DNA of 64,000 nucleotides from the NCBI RefSeq assembly GCF_015056685.1, contig NZ_SVFW01000006.1, positions 68,516 to 132,515 on the forward strand. Reading direction: 5' to 3'. Below, in pieces: positions 42,443 to 51,473 of the stretch; within the stretch, counting starts at the first letter, position 1; every line of letters starts with the position of its first letter. This DNA is from Butyrivibrio sp. GTDB taxonomy: Bacteria > Bacillota > Clostridia > Lachnospirales > Lachnospiraceae. The position numbers were made by a program, and so were the translations under genes. The notes under the pieces are model-generated. The model was not told where the DNA came from and made no database searches. It was given only the letters and a program-made list of their open reading frames with translations.

Positions 42443-43492
42443 ATGTCTTGGGAAGAAAATGTCAGGAAAGTTGTTCCATATACTCCCGGAGAACAGCCTA
42501 AAATAAGCAATATTATCAAACTAAATACAAACGAATGCCCTTATCCACCGGCTCCATCTGTAAAGAGAGCTTTGGATAACTTTGAATATGAATCCTTGAG
42601 ATTATATCCGGATCCGGGTTCAGGCGTATTGATAAATGCTTTGTCAGACTATTACAATGTGCCTTCAGATCAGATATTTGTCGGAGTTGGATCTGATGAT
42701 GTGCTTTCCATGGCTTTTTTGACATTTTTTAATTCGGATAAGCCCATTCTTTTCCCTGATATCACATATTCTTTTTATGATGTATGGGCTGATCTGTACA
42801 GGATTCCGTATAAGCAGATTCCGCTTGATGAGGAATTCAGGATAAAGAAGGAAGATTACTATGTTGAAAACGGCGGAGTTATCTTCCCTAATCCGAATGC
42901 ACCCACGGGTCTTGTTGAAAATCTGGACATGATAGAAGACATCCTTAAGAATAATAGGGATGTGGTTGTGATCGTTGATGAAGCTTATATTGATTTTGGT
43001 GGAAAGAGTGCACTGCCCCTTATTGATAAGTACGAGAACCTGCTTGTTGTTCAGACCTTTTCAAAGTCAAGGGCAATGGCAGGCATGAGGATTGGCTTTG
43101 CTTTCGGTTCCAAAAAGTTGATAAAATATTTGAATGATGCGAAGTTTTCCTTTAATTCATACACCATGAACAGGACTTCTCTTGAGCTTGGGGCTGCAAC
43201 GCTTGCTGACAAAGAGTATTTTAAGGACACTTGCAGCAAGATAATCGCAACCAGGGAGAGAGTTAAGCCACTTTTGTCAGAACTTGGCTTTATTTTCCCA
43301 GATTCTTCAAGTAATTTTATTTTTGCAAGGCATAAAACCGTTTCAGGAAAAAAGATATTTGATGAACTTCGAAAATGCGGAATAATCGTCAGAAGATGGG
43401 ATCTTCCACGCATCAGCGAATACTTAAGGATCACTATAGGCACCGATGAACAGATGGATACGCTGATAGAGAGCTTACGGGAAATTGTCTGA
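42443..43492 (+). CDS. hisC: Histidinol-phosphate aminotransferase-like enzyme
   Basis: This 349-residue fold-type I aminotransferase has KLNTNECPYPPAP near the start, RLYPDPGSG, FPNPNAPTG, VDEAYIDFGG and the PLP lysine in TFSKSRAMAGMRIG. These fit HisC, which transfers an amino group in histidine synthesis. No other his gene is nearby, so a broader or aromatic aminotransferase role cannot be excluded. TGGAGG precedes the ATG. The last 31 bp of the gene are repeated just downstream. Confidence 0.9.
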   Translation: MSWEENVRKVVPYTPGEQPKISNIIKLNTNECPYPPAPSVKRALDNFEYESLRLYPDPGSGVLINALSDYYNVPSDQIFVGVGSDDVLSMAFLTFFNSDKPILFPDITYSFYDVWADLYRIPYKQIPLDEEFRIKKEDYYVENGGVIFPNPNAPTGLVENLDMIEDILKNNRDVVVIVDEAYIDFGGKSALPLIDKYENLLVVQTFSKSRAMAGMRIGFAFGSKKLIKYLNDAKFSFNSYTMNRTSLELGAATLADKEYFKDTCSKIIATRERVKPLLSELGFIFPDSSSNFIFARHKTVSGKKIFDELRKCGIIVRRWDLPRISEYLRITIGTDEQMDTLIESLREIV

Positions 43493-43532
43493 AGGTATTT
43501 AATAGAGAGCTTACGGGTAATTGTCTGAAGGT
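43466..43532. repeat. 31-bp tandem duplication of the hisC 3' end
   Basis: The stretch beginning ATAGAGAGCTTACGGG and ending CTGAAGGT occurs at 43466 and again at 43502, a 36-bp period with one mismatch. The second copy lies after the stop codon. Confidence 0.88.
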
Positions 43533-43543
43533 CGTTAAAGGTC

Positions 43544-44359
43544 TCATAGTAAATACTGGTTTATTATTTGACTGGCTTTGGCCGGATAAAATGGGTTTTG
43601 TTTGTCTTCGTAAGTGGCAAGGAAATTGATACCGGGTATGTAACCTGCCTTGACGTACCTGTTAATTTTATATAGGTAATTGTTATCAAGATACCTTATG
43701 TCATCCATTTTGCCAAAGTGCTCCCATATATATTTTTTCCCTGTCCGTTTGTTTTTGGTTGTGAAATCTGGATAAAATATGTCATTTCCGATGATGAGTT
43801 TTTCCTCATATCGGTATTGAATGCCATATCTATAGAGTTCATCAGCAATCATGGATTCAGACTTGGAACGAACCAAATCACCTTTCAGTGTTTCTATTAT
43901 CAGTTTTTCAGGATGATTAGAGCTTTTTTCATAATCAGATTGAGCCCATTCTTTATCAGGGGAATCGGAGAAAATGGCAGTTGTGTCTGTGACATTGAAC
44001 ATATTGGGTGACTGATTCAATATGATTTTTTTGAGAGAGGGATGGTTTCGCAGCAAATCATCAGGATCCGTGGGACTTCTCCTTAAATACAGGTCAAGAG
44101 CATGGATTTCTTTTTGATAGGATTCTATCTTTTGATCATAATATCGCTTTTGAAGAAGTTTTTGTATCAGCTCTTTTTCTTTCGCCGGAATGTAAGTGCG
44201 TTCCGTGCCAGTAATTATATAAAATTTATATGTGTTGCCATTTTTGCTGAAGGAGATTTTCCCTTTTGGAAAAGAGTTCCTGTCATAGTCCTTTTTCATA
44301 GAATTAAGCTGTTTTTCGAGTCTATGCTTCTCGTGTTGCATAATTTCTTTTATTACCAT
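43544..44359 (-). CDS. Uncharacterised protein with PD-(D/E)XK nuclease-like C-terminus
   Basis: This 271-residue protein is very basic in its N-terminal half, with a predicted coiled coil (KHRLEKQLNSMKKDYDRN). The C-terminal half has SKSESMIADELYRYGIQYRY, GNDIFYPDFTT and KYIWEHFGKMDD. The spacing of Glu, the YPDF Asp and the WEH Glu is what restriction-like PD-(D/E)XK nucleases show. I do not know a named family for it. It stands alone, convergent with hisC, and its upstream region holds the GGGTAAA array at 44497-44846. Whether the nuclease acts on those repeats is only a suggestion from proximity. Nuclease-fold assignment is moderate. Confidence 0.65.
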   Translation of the reverse strand: MVIKEIMQHEKHRLEKQLNSMKKDYDRNSFPKGKISFSKNGNTYKFYIITGTERTYIPAKEKELIQKLLQKRYYDQKIESYQKEIHALDLYLRRSPTDPDDLLRNHPSLKKIILNQSPNMFNVTDTTAIFSDSPDKEWAQSDYEKSSNHPEKLIIETLKGDLVRSKSESMIADELYRYGIQYRYEEKLIIGNDIFYPDFTTKNKRTGKKYIWEHFGKMDDIRYLDNNYLYKINRYVKAGYIPGINFLATYEDKQNPFYPAKASQIINQYLL

Positions 44360-44496
44360 ATTTGTTTCCTTATCTTATTTTTTGAAATCCGACATGAATA
44401 TGTCAAAAGAAATACAAGATTTTCAAGATTTCGAAACAAAAAGTTAACATGTTTTTTGAGAAAAGTAAATAGCTTTTTTAAATAATACATGTTTTT

Positions 44497-44846
44497 GGGT
44501 ACAGAAACAAAAACTAAACTTTTTACCCGATGCAAGGAAAATGGAAAGGGTAAAGAAAACAGAAATCAATGATTTACCCGAGCAAATAAATGTACTTAGG
44601 GTAAATAAATAATTTCTTGATATATTACCCAAGAAGATTTAGTGAGAATGGAAAGAGTTTGGGTAAAAAGAGCATTTATTGTTTATTTACCCGAGGTGAG
44701 GGATAAGAGCTCGGGTAAAAAGAGCATTTATTATTTATTTACCCGAGGCGGTGGAAAGAGCTCGGGTAAAAAGAGTATTTATTTTTTATTTACCCAAGGC
44801 AATGAATAAAGGCCGGGTAAAAAAGGTAGTTTAGTGAATACTTACC
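44497..44846. repeat. Fourth array: six 32-bp GGGTAAA...TTTACCC units plus a degraded seventh
   Basis: Units at 44497, 44548, 44599, 44661, 44713 and 44764 are each 32 bp with GGGTA and TACCC ends; a weaker seventh starts at 44815. Spacers are 19, 19, 30, 20, 19 and 19 bp. The 30-bp one is a spacer lengthened by one helical turn. Middles vary, although units 4-6 resemble each other. No terminal inverted repeats of the A/B/C type flank it. The region 44360-44496 is AT-rich with no feature I can name, and 44847-45080 likewise. Confidence 0.92.
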
Positions 44847-45080
44847 TTGATCACAACATTCAGAAATGCAAAAAATGTTTTTTATACTTGCATGTAGGTA
44901 AAACTGCATACATATTATGAAACAAAGCTGTACATAATACATGATTGCGATTAATACAGTTTAATGATAAAATCTTTGAGTTGCTGACTGAAAACAATTG
45001 CCTGTCAAATGAATGAGTAGTGAAATTATCAGTCAGACATTCAATAATTGAGAGCACATTCACGATTAGGAGATTTATTC

Positions 45081-45554
45081 ATGTTAAAAAAGTATATCAT
45101 TGTTTTTTTTATCTCGATGGTTCCGCTTGTTGAGCTCAGAGGAGCAGTACCTTATGCAATTGCTATGGGACTTCCTGTTCTTCCGAGTTATATTATTGCA
45201 ATCATCGGAAATATGGTACCGATGCCATTTATTTTCTTTTTTGCCAGAAAGGTCCTTGAGTGGGGTAAAGATAAGCCTGTGATCGGTGGTTTCTTTACTT
45301 TCTGTCTTGAGAAGGGACATAAGGGCGGAGAAAAGCTTAAAGAAAAAGCCGGAAAAGGTTTATACTGGGCACTTTTCCTGTTTGTAGGAATTCCACTTCC
45401 GGGAACAGGCGCATGGACAGGTACACTTGCTGCTTCAATCCTTGATATGGATTTCAAAAAGAGTGTAAAAGCAGTTATTTGCGGTGTTGTACTTGCCGGT
45501 ATTATAATGGGACTTGGAACAAAGGTAGTACTTCTTATAGGAAGCCTGTTCTGA
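45081..45554 (+). CDS. Small multidrug-export family membrane protein
   Basis: This 157-residue protein has four hydrophobic stretches and the pattern SMVPLVELRGAVPYAIAMG, PMPFIFFFARKVLEW and VGIPLPGTGAWTGTLAASIL. These are characteristic of the putative small multi-drug export family (COG2426). Many members have no proven substrate. A frame extension begins at 45048, but the ATG at 45081 follows TTAGGAG by eight bases. It is monocistronic or leads weakly into the methyltransferase gene 68 bp downstream. Confidence 0.85.
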   Translation: MLKKYIIVFFISMVPLVELRGAVPYAIAMGLPVLPSYIIAIIGNMVPMPFIFFFARKVLEWGKDKPVIGGFFTFCLEKGHKGGEKLKEKAGKGLYWALFLFVGIPLPGTGAWTGTLAASILDMDFKKSVKAVICGVVLAGIIMGLGTKVVLLIGSLF

Positions 45555-45622
45555 TCAGGAATCAGTTTTGAAATGGATTTGACTGTTTGATCATCAATCA
45601 GTTGTGATAAAAAGGAATAAAC

Positions 45623-46504
45623 ATGGAAGCTTATACAGATTTTGCAAGTGTATATGATACATTCATGGATGAAACCCCATACGACGTATGGGGTAATTTT
45701 ATTGCTGAATTAATTGAAAAATATGGAGTCAGTAAGCCTATAAAAATTGAGAATGTCAATGAAAAAGCAGTGGCTTTTGACAAGAATGAAAATGTTGAAT
45801 CTGATTTAGAGGCAGATGTAATAGAAGATGGAAGCCAGGAAGCCCTTGACCAGGAAAAAAATCTTGTGGTCGAGCTTGGCTGTGGCACTGGTAGCTTCAC
45901 CATTGAAATGGCCAAAAAAGGCTATGACATAATGGGAATTGATCTATCTCCCGATATGCTTGATATTGCCAGAAATAAAGCGGCAAATAAGGGAATTGAC
46001 CTTATGTTCCTTGAACAGGATATGAGAGAGCTTGACCTGTACTGCACCGCTGGAACAATAGTCAGCGTCTGCGACAGCATAAACTACCTGCTTGAAGATG
46101 ACGACGTTATAGAAACCTTCAGACTCGTCAATAATTTCCTGTTTCCAAAGGGAATATTTATATTTGATTTTAATACCCTTCACAAGTACAGAGATGTGAT
46201 CGGCGATGTGACAATTGCAGAAAACCGCGAGGATTGCAGCTTTATTTGGGATAACTACTATCATGAAGATGAGCATATCAATGAATATGATCTGACAATC
46301 TATGCTATCTGCGATAAGGAAAAAGAGCTGTTCAGAAGGTCAGTAGAGACTCATTACCAGCGAGGCTATACTATTGAAGAAATGACTTCATTTGTAAAAG
46401 AAGCCGGGCTTGAATTTATTACGGCAATTGATGCAGATACCCATGAAGCTGTAACGGATGACAGTGAGAGAATCTATATAGTTGCCAGGGAAAACGGAAA
46501 GTAA
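45623..46504 (+). CDS. Class I SAM-dependent methyltransferase
   Basis: The protein has 293 residues. It begins YTDFASVYDTFMDETPYDVW, a common opening of this methyltransferase group. The SAM-binding motif I is VVELGCGTGSFTIEMA, with GIDLSPDMLDIA as the next motif. A low-complexity acidic insert of about 40 residues (roughly 38-78) separates the two, which is unusual. The substrate is unknown; a small molecule is likely. The start codon at 45623 has AAAGGAA upstream. Confidence 0.87.
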   Translation: MEAYTDFASVYDTFMDETPYDVWGNFIAELIEKYGVSKPIKIENVNEKAVAFDKNENVESDLEADVIEDGSQEALDQEKNLVVELGCGTGSFTIEMAKKGYDIMGIDLSPDMLDIARNKAANKGIDLMFLEQDMRELDLYCTAGTIVSVCDSINYLLEDDDVIETFRLVNNFLFPKGIFIFDFNTLHKYRDVIGDVTIAENREDCSFIWDNYYHEDEHINEYDLTIYAICDKEKELFRRSVETHYQRGYTIEEMTSFVKEAGLEFITAIDADTHEAVTDDSERIYIVARENGK

Positions 46505-46637
46505 ATGTTTAATGATTTCTACCATCATATTTACACTAACTTTGGTTTACATATCCAGGCAAATATATTAAAATAACGTGTATGCTTTGAACAAAAGTAA
46601 AAATTTATAATAAAAAAAGAAATAGGAGTATTTGGTT

Positions 46638-47144
46638 ATGGCATTACTTAAAAAATGGCGTGATATGGCTTATTCTGAGACTGCAGATAAGGGAAGTCTT
46701 CAGAAGCTGTGGACAGAATATTTTCAGAAAGAACGCGACATCTATGCAACTCTTTTGAAGAACCCTGATGAAGTTGTAAAGGGAACTGTAAAAGAACTTG
46801 CTGAGAAATACGGCGTTGATCTTATGACAATGGTTGGATTCCTCGATGGTATCAACGACTCTCTTAAAGAGCAGAACCCTATCGACGATATGGAAGAGGA
46901 TACAGAGGTTAACCTTGGATTCGACAAGGAACTTCTTTATAAGAACATGGTAAATGCCGGTGCTGACTGGCTTTACAACCTTACAGAGTGGGAAGCTATC
47001 TTTGATGAGAACAAGAGAAAAGCTCTTTACAAAGAGGAGAAGGCTTCACATACAATCAGAAAAGAGAACAAGGTATATCCTAACGATCCATGTCCATGTG
47101 GAAGTGGCAAAAAGTACAAGAAGTGCCACGGCAAAAACGCTTAA
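46638..47144 (+). CDS. SEC-C zinc-motif protein
   Basis: This 168-residue protein ends with the SEC-C motif DPCPCGSGKKYKKCHGK, a zinc-binding element also found at the SecA C-terminus. The N-terminal 140 residues are helical and acidic; KWRDMAYSE and LKNPDEVVKGTVKELAEKYG are typical of a Lachnospiraceae-common family of unknown role. The ATG at 46638 has AGGAG nine bases upstream; the TTG at 46632 is too close. It may act in protein quality control or as a chaperone adaptor, by analogy only. Confidence 0.85.
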   Translation: MALLKKWRDMAYSETADKGSLQKLWTEYFQKERDIYATLLKNPDEVVKGTVKELAEKYGVDLMTMVGFLDGINDSLKEQNPIDDMEEDTEVNLGFDKELLYKNMVNAGADWLYNLTEWEAIFDENKRKALYKEEKASHTIRKENKVYPNDPCPCGSGKKYKKCHGKNA

Positions 47145-47299
47145 TTTGAGATATTGATCTGACAGGTAGAAATATTGAGTTTATGTATGAAGGGCTTGCT
47201 CATTCATATGTAAACGTCAGTATTTCTATTTGTTGATTAATACAATATAAATAATGAAAGAGGCTGCTCCCGGTAGGGGTAGCACGAAAGGATGAAAAA

Positions 47300-49177
47300 A
47301 TGAATAAAGAAGAGTATTTACAAGTTTACCGTCACTCACTTGCGCACATTCTTGCCAAGGCAGTTATCGAGCTTTACGGTGAGGAAGTTCAGTATGCTAT
47401 CGGACCTCAGATCGAGGATGGATGCTACTATGATTTCGTTCTTCCAAAGGCTGTAACACAGGATGACTTCAAGACAATCGAAGACAAGATGCGCGAGATC
47501 ATCAAGAGAAGAGAGGATTGGACACGTAAAGAGGTCTCAAAGTCGGAGGCACTTGAACTGTTCAAGAATCAGAAGTTCAAGACTGAACTTATCAATGACC
47601 TTCCAGAGGATGAGGTAATCACTGTTTACTATACAGGTGAGGATTATGTGGATCTTTGCCGCGGACCTCACGTAGAAAACTCTCAGGAGCTCTTTAATGC
47701 ATCATATCAGATCAAGTCTGTATCAGGTGCATACTGGAGAGGCGATGAGCATAGAGATCAGCTTTCAAGAATCTATCTTTATGCTTTCCCAAGCAAGGAT
47801 GAGCTTAAACAGCACATCAAGATGATCCAGGAAGCTATGGAGAGAGACCACAAGAAGATCGGTGCTGCACTTGATCTTTTCATGTTTGATGAAACGGCTC
47901 CAGGTATGCCTTACTGGCTTCCAAGAGGATGGAAGATGTATCAGGCACTTCTTAAGTATTCTAGAGAAGTACAGGAAAGACACGGCTATACAGAAATAGC
48001 TGCTCCTCTTGTAAACAACAAGAAGCTCTGGCTTATCAGTGGTCACTGGGCTCATTACGTAAACAACATGTTCATGGTTCCTGGTGTTTCAGGATGGCTT
48101 AAGGCAGACGCTGAGATTCCTGGTGTACTTGAGAACATCAATGAGCCTGCAGAAGAGCCAAAGAACATCAAGATCCAGGCTGGTTCAGTTATCTACAATC
48201 GTGAGCAGGATGACACAATGGCAGCTAAGCCAATGAACTGTCCTAATGCCATGATGACATATAAGAGAACAAATCACTCTTACAAAGAGCTTCCTATCCG
48301 TTACAGCGAGTATGATGTTCTTCACCGTAAAGAAAAGTCAGGACAGATGAATGGTCTTTTCCGTGTTCAGGAGTTCCGTCAGGATGATGACCATACATTC
48401 GTAATGGAATCTCAGATAAAAGAGGAGATTGCAGATGTTATCTCTATCGCAGATGAGATCTACAAGACATTCGGTGTAACATACAGAGCTGAGCTCTCAA
48501 CAAGACCAGAAGACTTCATGGGTGATATTGAAGTTTGGAACAGAGCTGAGGCTGCTCTTAAGGAAATTCTTGATGAAAAGTACGGCGAGGGTGGATACGA
48601 AGTAAATGAAGGTGATGGTGCTTTCTACGGACCTAAGATCGACCTTCAGATCAAGGACGCTCTTGGAAGAGAATGGCAGTGCGGAACTGTACAGCTTGAC
48701 TTCCAGCTTCCTCATAACTTTGGCCTTACATACCAGGCTCAGGATGGAACAATGCAGATGCCTGTAGTTATCCACAGAGCTATCTATGGATCACTCGAGA
48801 GATTTATCGGTATCATCATTGAGAACTTCAAGGGTGTATTCCCATTCTGGCTCAGCCCATATCAGGTTGGTATCGTTCCGATCAGAGTTGAGCACAACGA
48901 ATACGCTGAGAAGGTAGAGAAAGCTCTTATGGCAGCAGGCGTTCGTGTTGAAGCTGATTACTCAGACAACAACATGAAAGAGAAGATCAAAAAGTTCAAG
49001 AATTACAAAGATCCATACATCCTTGTAATTGGAGACAAAGAAGCTGCTGAGGGTACAGTATCTATCAATGTACGCGGTTCAAACAAGCAGGTTCAGAATG
49101 TTCCGTTAGAGACATTTGTTGAAATGTGCAAGAAGCTTAACACAGAGCATTCACTTGAACTTATAGAATCACTTTAA
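47300..49177 (+). CDS. thrS: Threonyl-tRNA synthetase lacking the TGS domain
   Basis: This 625-residue enzyme starts directly at the editing-domain opening YRHSLAHILAKAVIELYG and lacks the about 60-residue TGS domain of most bacterial forms. Class II core motifs follow: RGWKMYQALLKYSREVQERH, LWLISGHWAHYVNNMF, KPMNCPNAM and VQEFRQDDDHTF. The anticodon-binding domain is at the end (YQVGIVPIRVEHNEYAEKVE). A 35-40-residue insert sits between HYVNNMF and KPMNCPNAM. It attaches threonine to tRNA-Thr. The 155 bp upstream contain no T-box but do have a short hairpin (47263-47283) near the ribosome site. Confidence 0.95.
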   Translation: MNKEEYLQVYRHSLAHILAKAVIELYGEEVQYAIGPQIEDGCYYDFVLPKAVTQDDFKTIEDKMREIIKRREDWTRKEVSKSEALELFKNQKFKTELINDLPEDEVITVYYTGEDYVDLCRGPHVENSQELFNASYQIKSVSGAYWRGDEHRDQLSRIYLYAFPSKDELKQHIKMIQEAMERDHKKIGAALDLFMFDETAPGMPYWLPRGWKMYQALLKYSREVQERHGYTEIAAPLVNNKKLWLISGHWAHYVNNMFMVPGVSGWLKADAEIPGVLENINEPAEEPKNIKIQAGSVIYNREQDDTMAAKPMNCPNAMMTYKRTNHSYKELPIRYSEYDVLHRKEKSGQMNGLFRVQEFRQDDDHTFVMESQIKEEIADVISIADEIYKTFGVTYRAELSTRPEDFMGDIEVWNRAEAALKEILDEKYGEGGYEVNEGDGAFYGPKIDLQIKDALGREWQCGTVQLDFQLPHNFGLTYQAQDGTMQMPVVIHRAIYGSLERFIGIIIENFKGVFPFWLSPYQVGIVPIRVEHNEYAEKVEKALMAAGVRVEADYSDNNMKEKIKKFKNYKDPYILVIGDKEAAEGTVSINVRGSNKQVQNVPLETFVEMCKKLNTEHSLELIESL

Positions 49178-49183
49178 TCAATC

Positions 49184-49214
49184 ATAGGCACAGCTATTTA
49201 TTGGCTGTGCCTAT
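49184..49214 (+). terminator. Hairpin after thrS
   Basis: ATAGGCACAGC pairs with GCTGTGCCTAT around a 9-nt loop. The following ATTTAAG is only a weak T-tract. Confidence 0.7.
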
Positions 49215-49229
49215 ATTTAAGAGGATGGA

Positions 49230-50855
49230 ATGTCTGAAAAAAGAATTAAAGTCACAAAAGACTGTATTGGGATAGGTTTTATTGTTGCGGCTATATATTG
49301 TCTGGTCAGGGCATTTCTCCTGACCTTTTCTACAGATATTTGGTACGACGAGCTTTTTTCCATGGAATTTGCCAAAAGACCTTTCGAGGAACTTATCAGT
49401 CTTACCTCAAAGGATGTGCACCCGCCGCTCTATTATATGATCGTGAGGGTCTTTTTACTCCTTGGAAATGGCTTTGGTCTGCCATTCGAAACAAGTGGCA
49501 AGATTGCGTCAATTTTGCCGTTTTTACTGCTTTTTGTTTATGCAGTCACTGTCATCAGGAAAAATCATGGGATGCTTGCAAGCGGGCTTTTTTGCTTTGC
49601 GTCAGTTACTATGCCGGGGCTTCCTGAATACACAACAGAAATCAGAATGTACAGCTGGGCACTTTTCTTTGTGACAGCTTCACTTATACATGCCTTCAAT
49701 CTGATGAAAAATTATCTGAGCGAAGACAAAAAATGGGATCTACCAAACGGAATCGCACTGTTTTTGTTTGGAACAGCAGCTTTTTATACCCATTACTATG
49801 CTGCACTTTCAGTAGCAATTATTTATTTCTATGTTTTACTTTGGATGATTATAAAGTACGTTGCTGTTATGGGTGGCAAAGGTAGCATAAAGCACTTGAA
49901 TTTCAAGGCAATCGCAGCCGTTATCATCAGCGCTAACCTGACTGCTGTTTGCTATGTTCCATGGCTTTCGGTTCTTCTTGGACAGGCACATACTGTGAGC
50001 GGAAGCTACTGGATACAGCCTGTGGGACTTAGGACCTTTGGAAGTTGTATCAAATATCTCTTTAGCGGATATTTCTCAAACAGTATCATTACTACTGTCT
50101 TAGCGGTTATATTGTTCATACTTGTTGCCTTCATTGTGGTTAACAATGTGATCAGGCTGGTAAAATGTGGATATCAGGATGAAAATGAAAAGGTAAAAGA
50201 CCTTCAGAATCTTATGGCAGTCATGGTGCTTCCTTTACTGGTTATTGTAGGAATTGTGGCATCAATTCTGATCCGCCCGGTGTTTGTTAACAGGTATATG
50301 ATCCCAGCCATGGGTACTTTCTATCTTGCTATAAGCATTAGTATAGGGAGTGTGTTTAATGAGAAAGTTACCCACAAAATCACACAGATAGCTTATTGTA
50401 TATTGGGGATACTTATTGCTATAGTTGGATGTGTGGATTTTAAAGGCTTTATCGGCAACGAAGAGTACCGACAGGTTAACATGGAAAAGACATTAGACCT
50501 CTTTTCAGAAATAGATTCAGATACGCTTATTATCAGTAACTTTGATCATGTTCAGGCTCTTTTGGCTTATTATCTAAATGAAGATGTGACAGATGATGAG
50601 CATAAAATATATCTCTACTACGGACAGCCTGAAGCACTTGTGGATGAAATGCTGACAGGGCTCTATACTATTGAAGATTCTGTGGATGTTGAGAATTATC
50701 TTTTGTCAGGAAAAAGAGTCCTCTTTCTTGGAAGCTTTAACAGCAGAGAAGCTATACTTGATGAGTGGAATAAGGAATATGGTATAACCTATGAGAATCT
50801 TGGAAGCTATCTCATGGAGAGATACTGGTTTGACGTATTTGAACTAAGCCTTTAA
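49230..50855 (+). CDS. GT39/ArnT-like membrane glycosyltransferase
   Basis: This 541-residue protein has about 10-12 hydrophobic helices. The motif WYDELFSMEFAKRPFEEL, with its Asp-Glu pair, and KDVHPPLYYMI correspond to the catalytic first external loop of lipid-linked sugar transferases of the GT39/PMT-ArnT type. Members transfer sugars from polyprenyl carriers to proteins or wall polymers. The final about 100 residues form a soluble domain. It is 11 bp upstream of a secreted protein gene, probably in one operon. Acceptor and sugar are unknown. Confidence 0.85.
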   Translation: MSEKRIKVTKDCIGIGFIVAAIYCLVRAFLLTFSTDIWYDELFSMEFAKRPFEELISLTSKDVHPPLYYMIVRVFLLLGNGFGLPFETSGKIASILPFLLLFVYAVTVIRKNHGMLASGLFCFASVTMPGLPEYTTEIRMYSWALFFVTASLIHAFNLMKNYLSEDKKWDLPNGIALFLFGTAAFYTHYYAALSVAIIYFYVLLWMIIKYVAVMGGKGSIKHLNFKAIAAVIISANLTAVCYVPWLSVLLGQAHTVSGSYWIQPVGLRTFGSCIKYLFSGYFSNSIITTVLAVILFILVAFIVVNNVIRLVKCGYQDENEKVKDLQNLMAVMVLPLLVIVGIVASILIRPVFVNRYMIPAMGTFYLAISISIGSVFNEKVTHKITQIAYCILGILIAIVGCVDFKGFIGNEEYRQVNMEKTLDLFSEIDSDTLIISNFDHVQALLAYYLNEDVTDDEHKIYLYYGQPEALVDEMLTGLYTIEDSVDVENYLLSGKRVLFLGSFNSREAILDEWNKEYGITYENLGSYLMERYWFDVFELSL

Positions 50856-50866
50856 TTGGAGGAAAT

Positions 50867-51469
50867 ATGAAAAAGATACGAGCCGTTTATCTGCTTTTAT
50901 TGGCTGTTACCATAGCCATAATTAGTAGTGTTGGATTTTTAGATGGCATAACAATTTATGCCAAAGATGAATTAAAAGAGGCCAGACAGTGTACGTTTGT
51001 AGTACCTTCTGACTTTACACTTCAGGCTGAGACAGACACCTTTGTCAACAAGAACGAGCCTATGGAGTCTTCATCAATCAGCTATAACATATATGACAAT
51101 GGTAAAAATATTACCCTCACGAACAGGGAGAAGAAAAGAAATCCCGCATCCATAGAGAAGGCAGTTGTAGACAATACAGCCAATCTCACCAAGAGTGAGT
51201 ATGAAAAGCTTTTGTCAGAATCTTATAATGAAGCCTTTGGCAGTGACGTGGACTTTACAGTGGAGAGCTTTAAGAATATTACTATCGACGGTTATCCGGG
51301 CTATCATATCGAGTCAAGTTTTATGGTGCCTGATCAGCAGAAGGCGTACCAGACAGTATATATGATAATGTCTAAGTACAAGACCTTTACGATCACTTAT
51401 CAGAGAGCGGAAGATGATAACTGTCAGGAGTTGTTTGAGCAGAGTGCTGCTACAATTCATGTGAATTAA
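50867..51469 (+). CDS. Exported protein of unknown function
   Basis: This 200-residue protein has an N-terminal signal or anchor helix (AVYLLLLAVTIAIISSVGFL) and an exported domain of about 160 residues with SISYNIYDNGKNITLTNREK, KSEYEKLLSESYNEAFG and DGYPGYHIESSFMV. I do not recognise a family. The mix of strands with a helix resembles PsbP/DUF1795-like domains in general style, which is a weak suggestion. GGAGG precedes the ATG, and it follows the glycosyltransferase gene by 11 bp. The pair may act together at the envelope. Confidence 0.75.
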   Translation: MKKIRAVYLLLLAVTIAIISSVGFLDGITIYAKDELKEARQCTFVVPSDFTLQAETDTFVNKNEPMESSSISYNIYDNGKNITLTNREKKRNPASIEKAVVDNTANLTKSEYEKLLSESYNEAFGSDVDFTVESFKNITIDGYPGYHIESSFMVPDQQKAYQTVYMIMSKYKTFTITYQRAEDDNCQELFEQSAATIHVN

Positions 51470-51473
51470 ATGG

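Noticed and set aside
43544..44846. Retron or TnpB-type element next to the array
   Set aside because: No reverse transcriptase and no RuvC/TnpB or HNH motifs are present in the neighbouring protein; its motifs fit a PD-(D/E)XK fold better.
47145..47299. T-box leader upstream of thrS
   Set aside because: Only 155 bp are available, and neither the T-box TGGNACCGCG core nor a terminator/antiterminator pair is visible.
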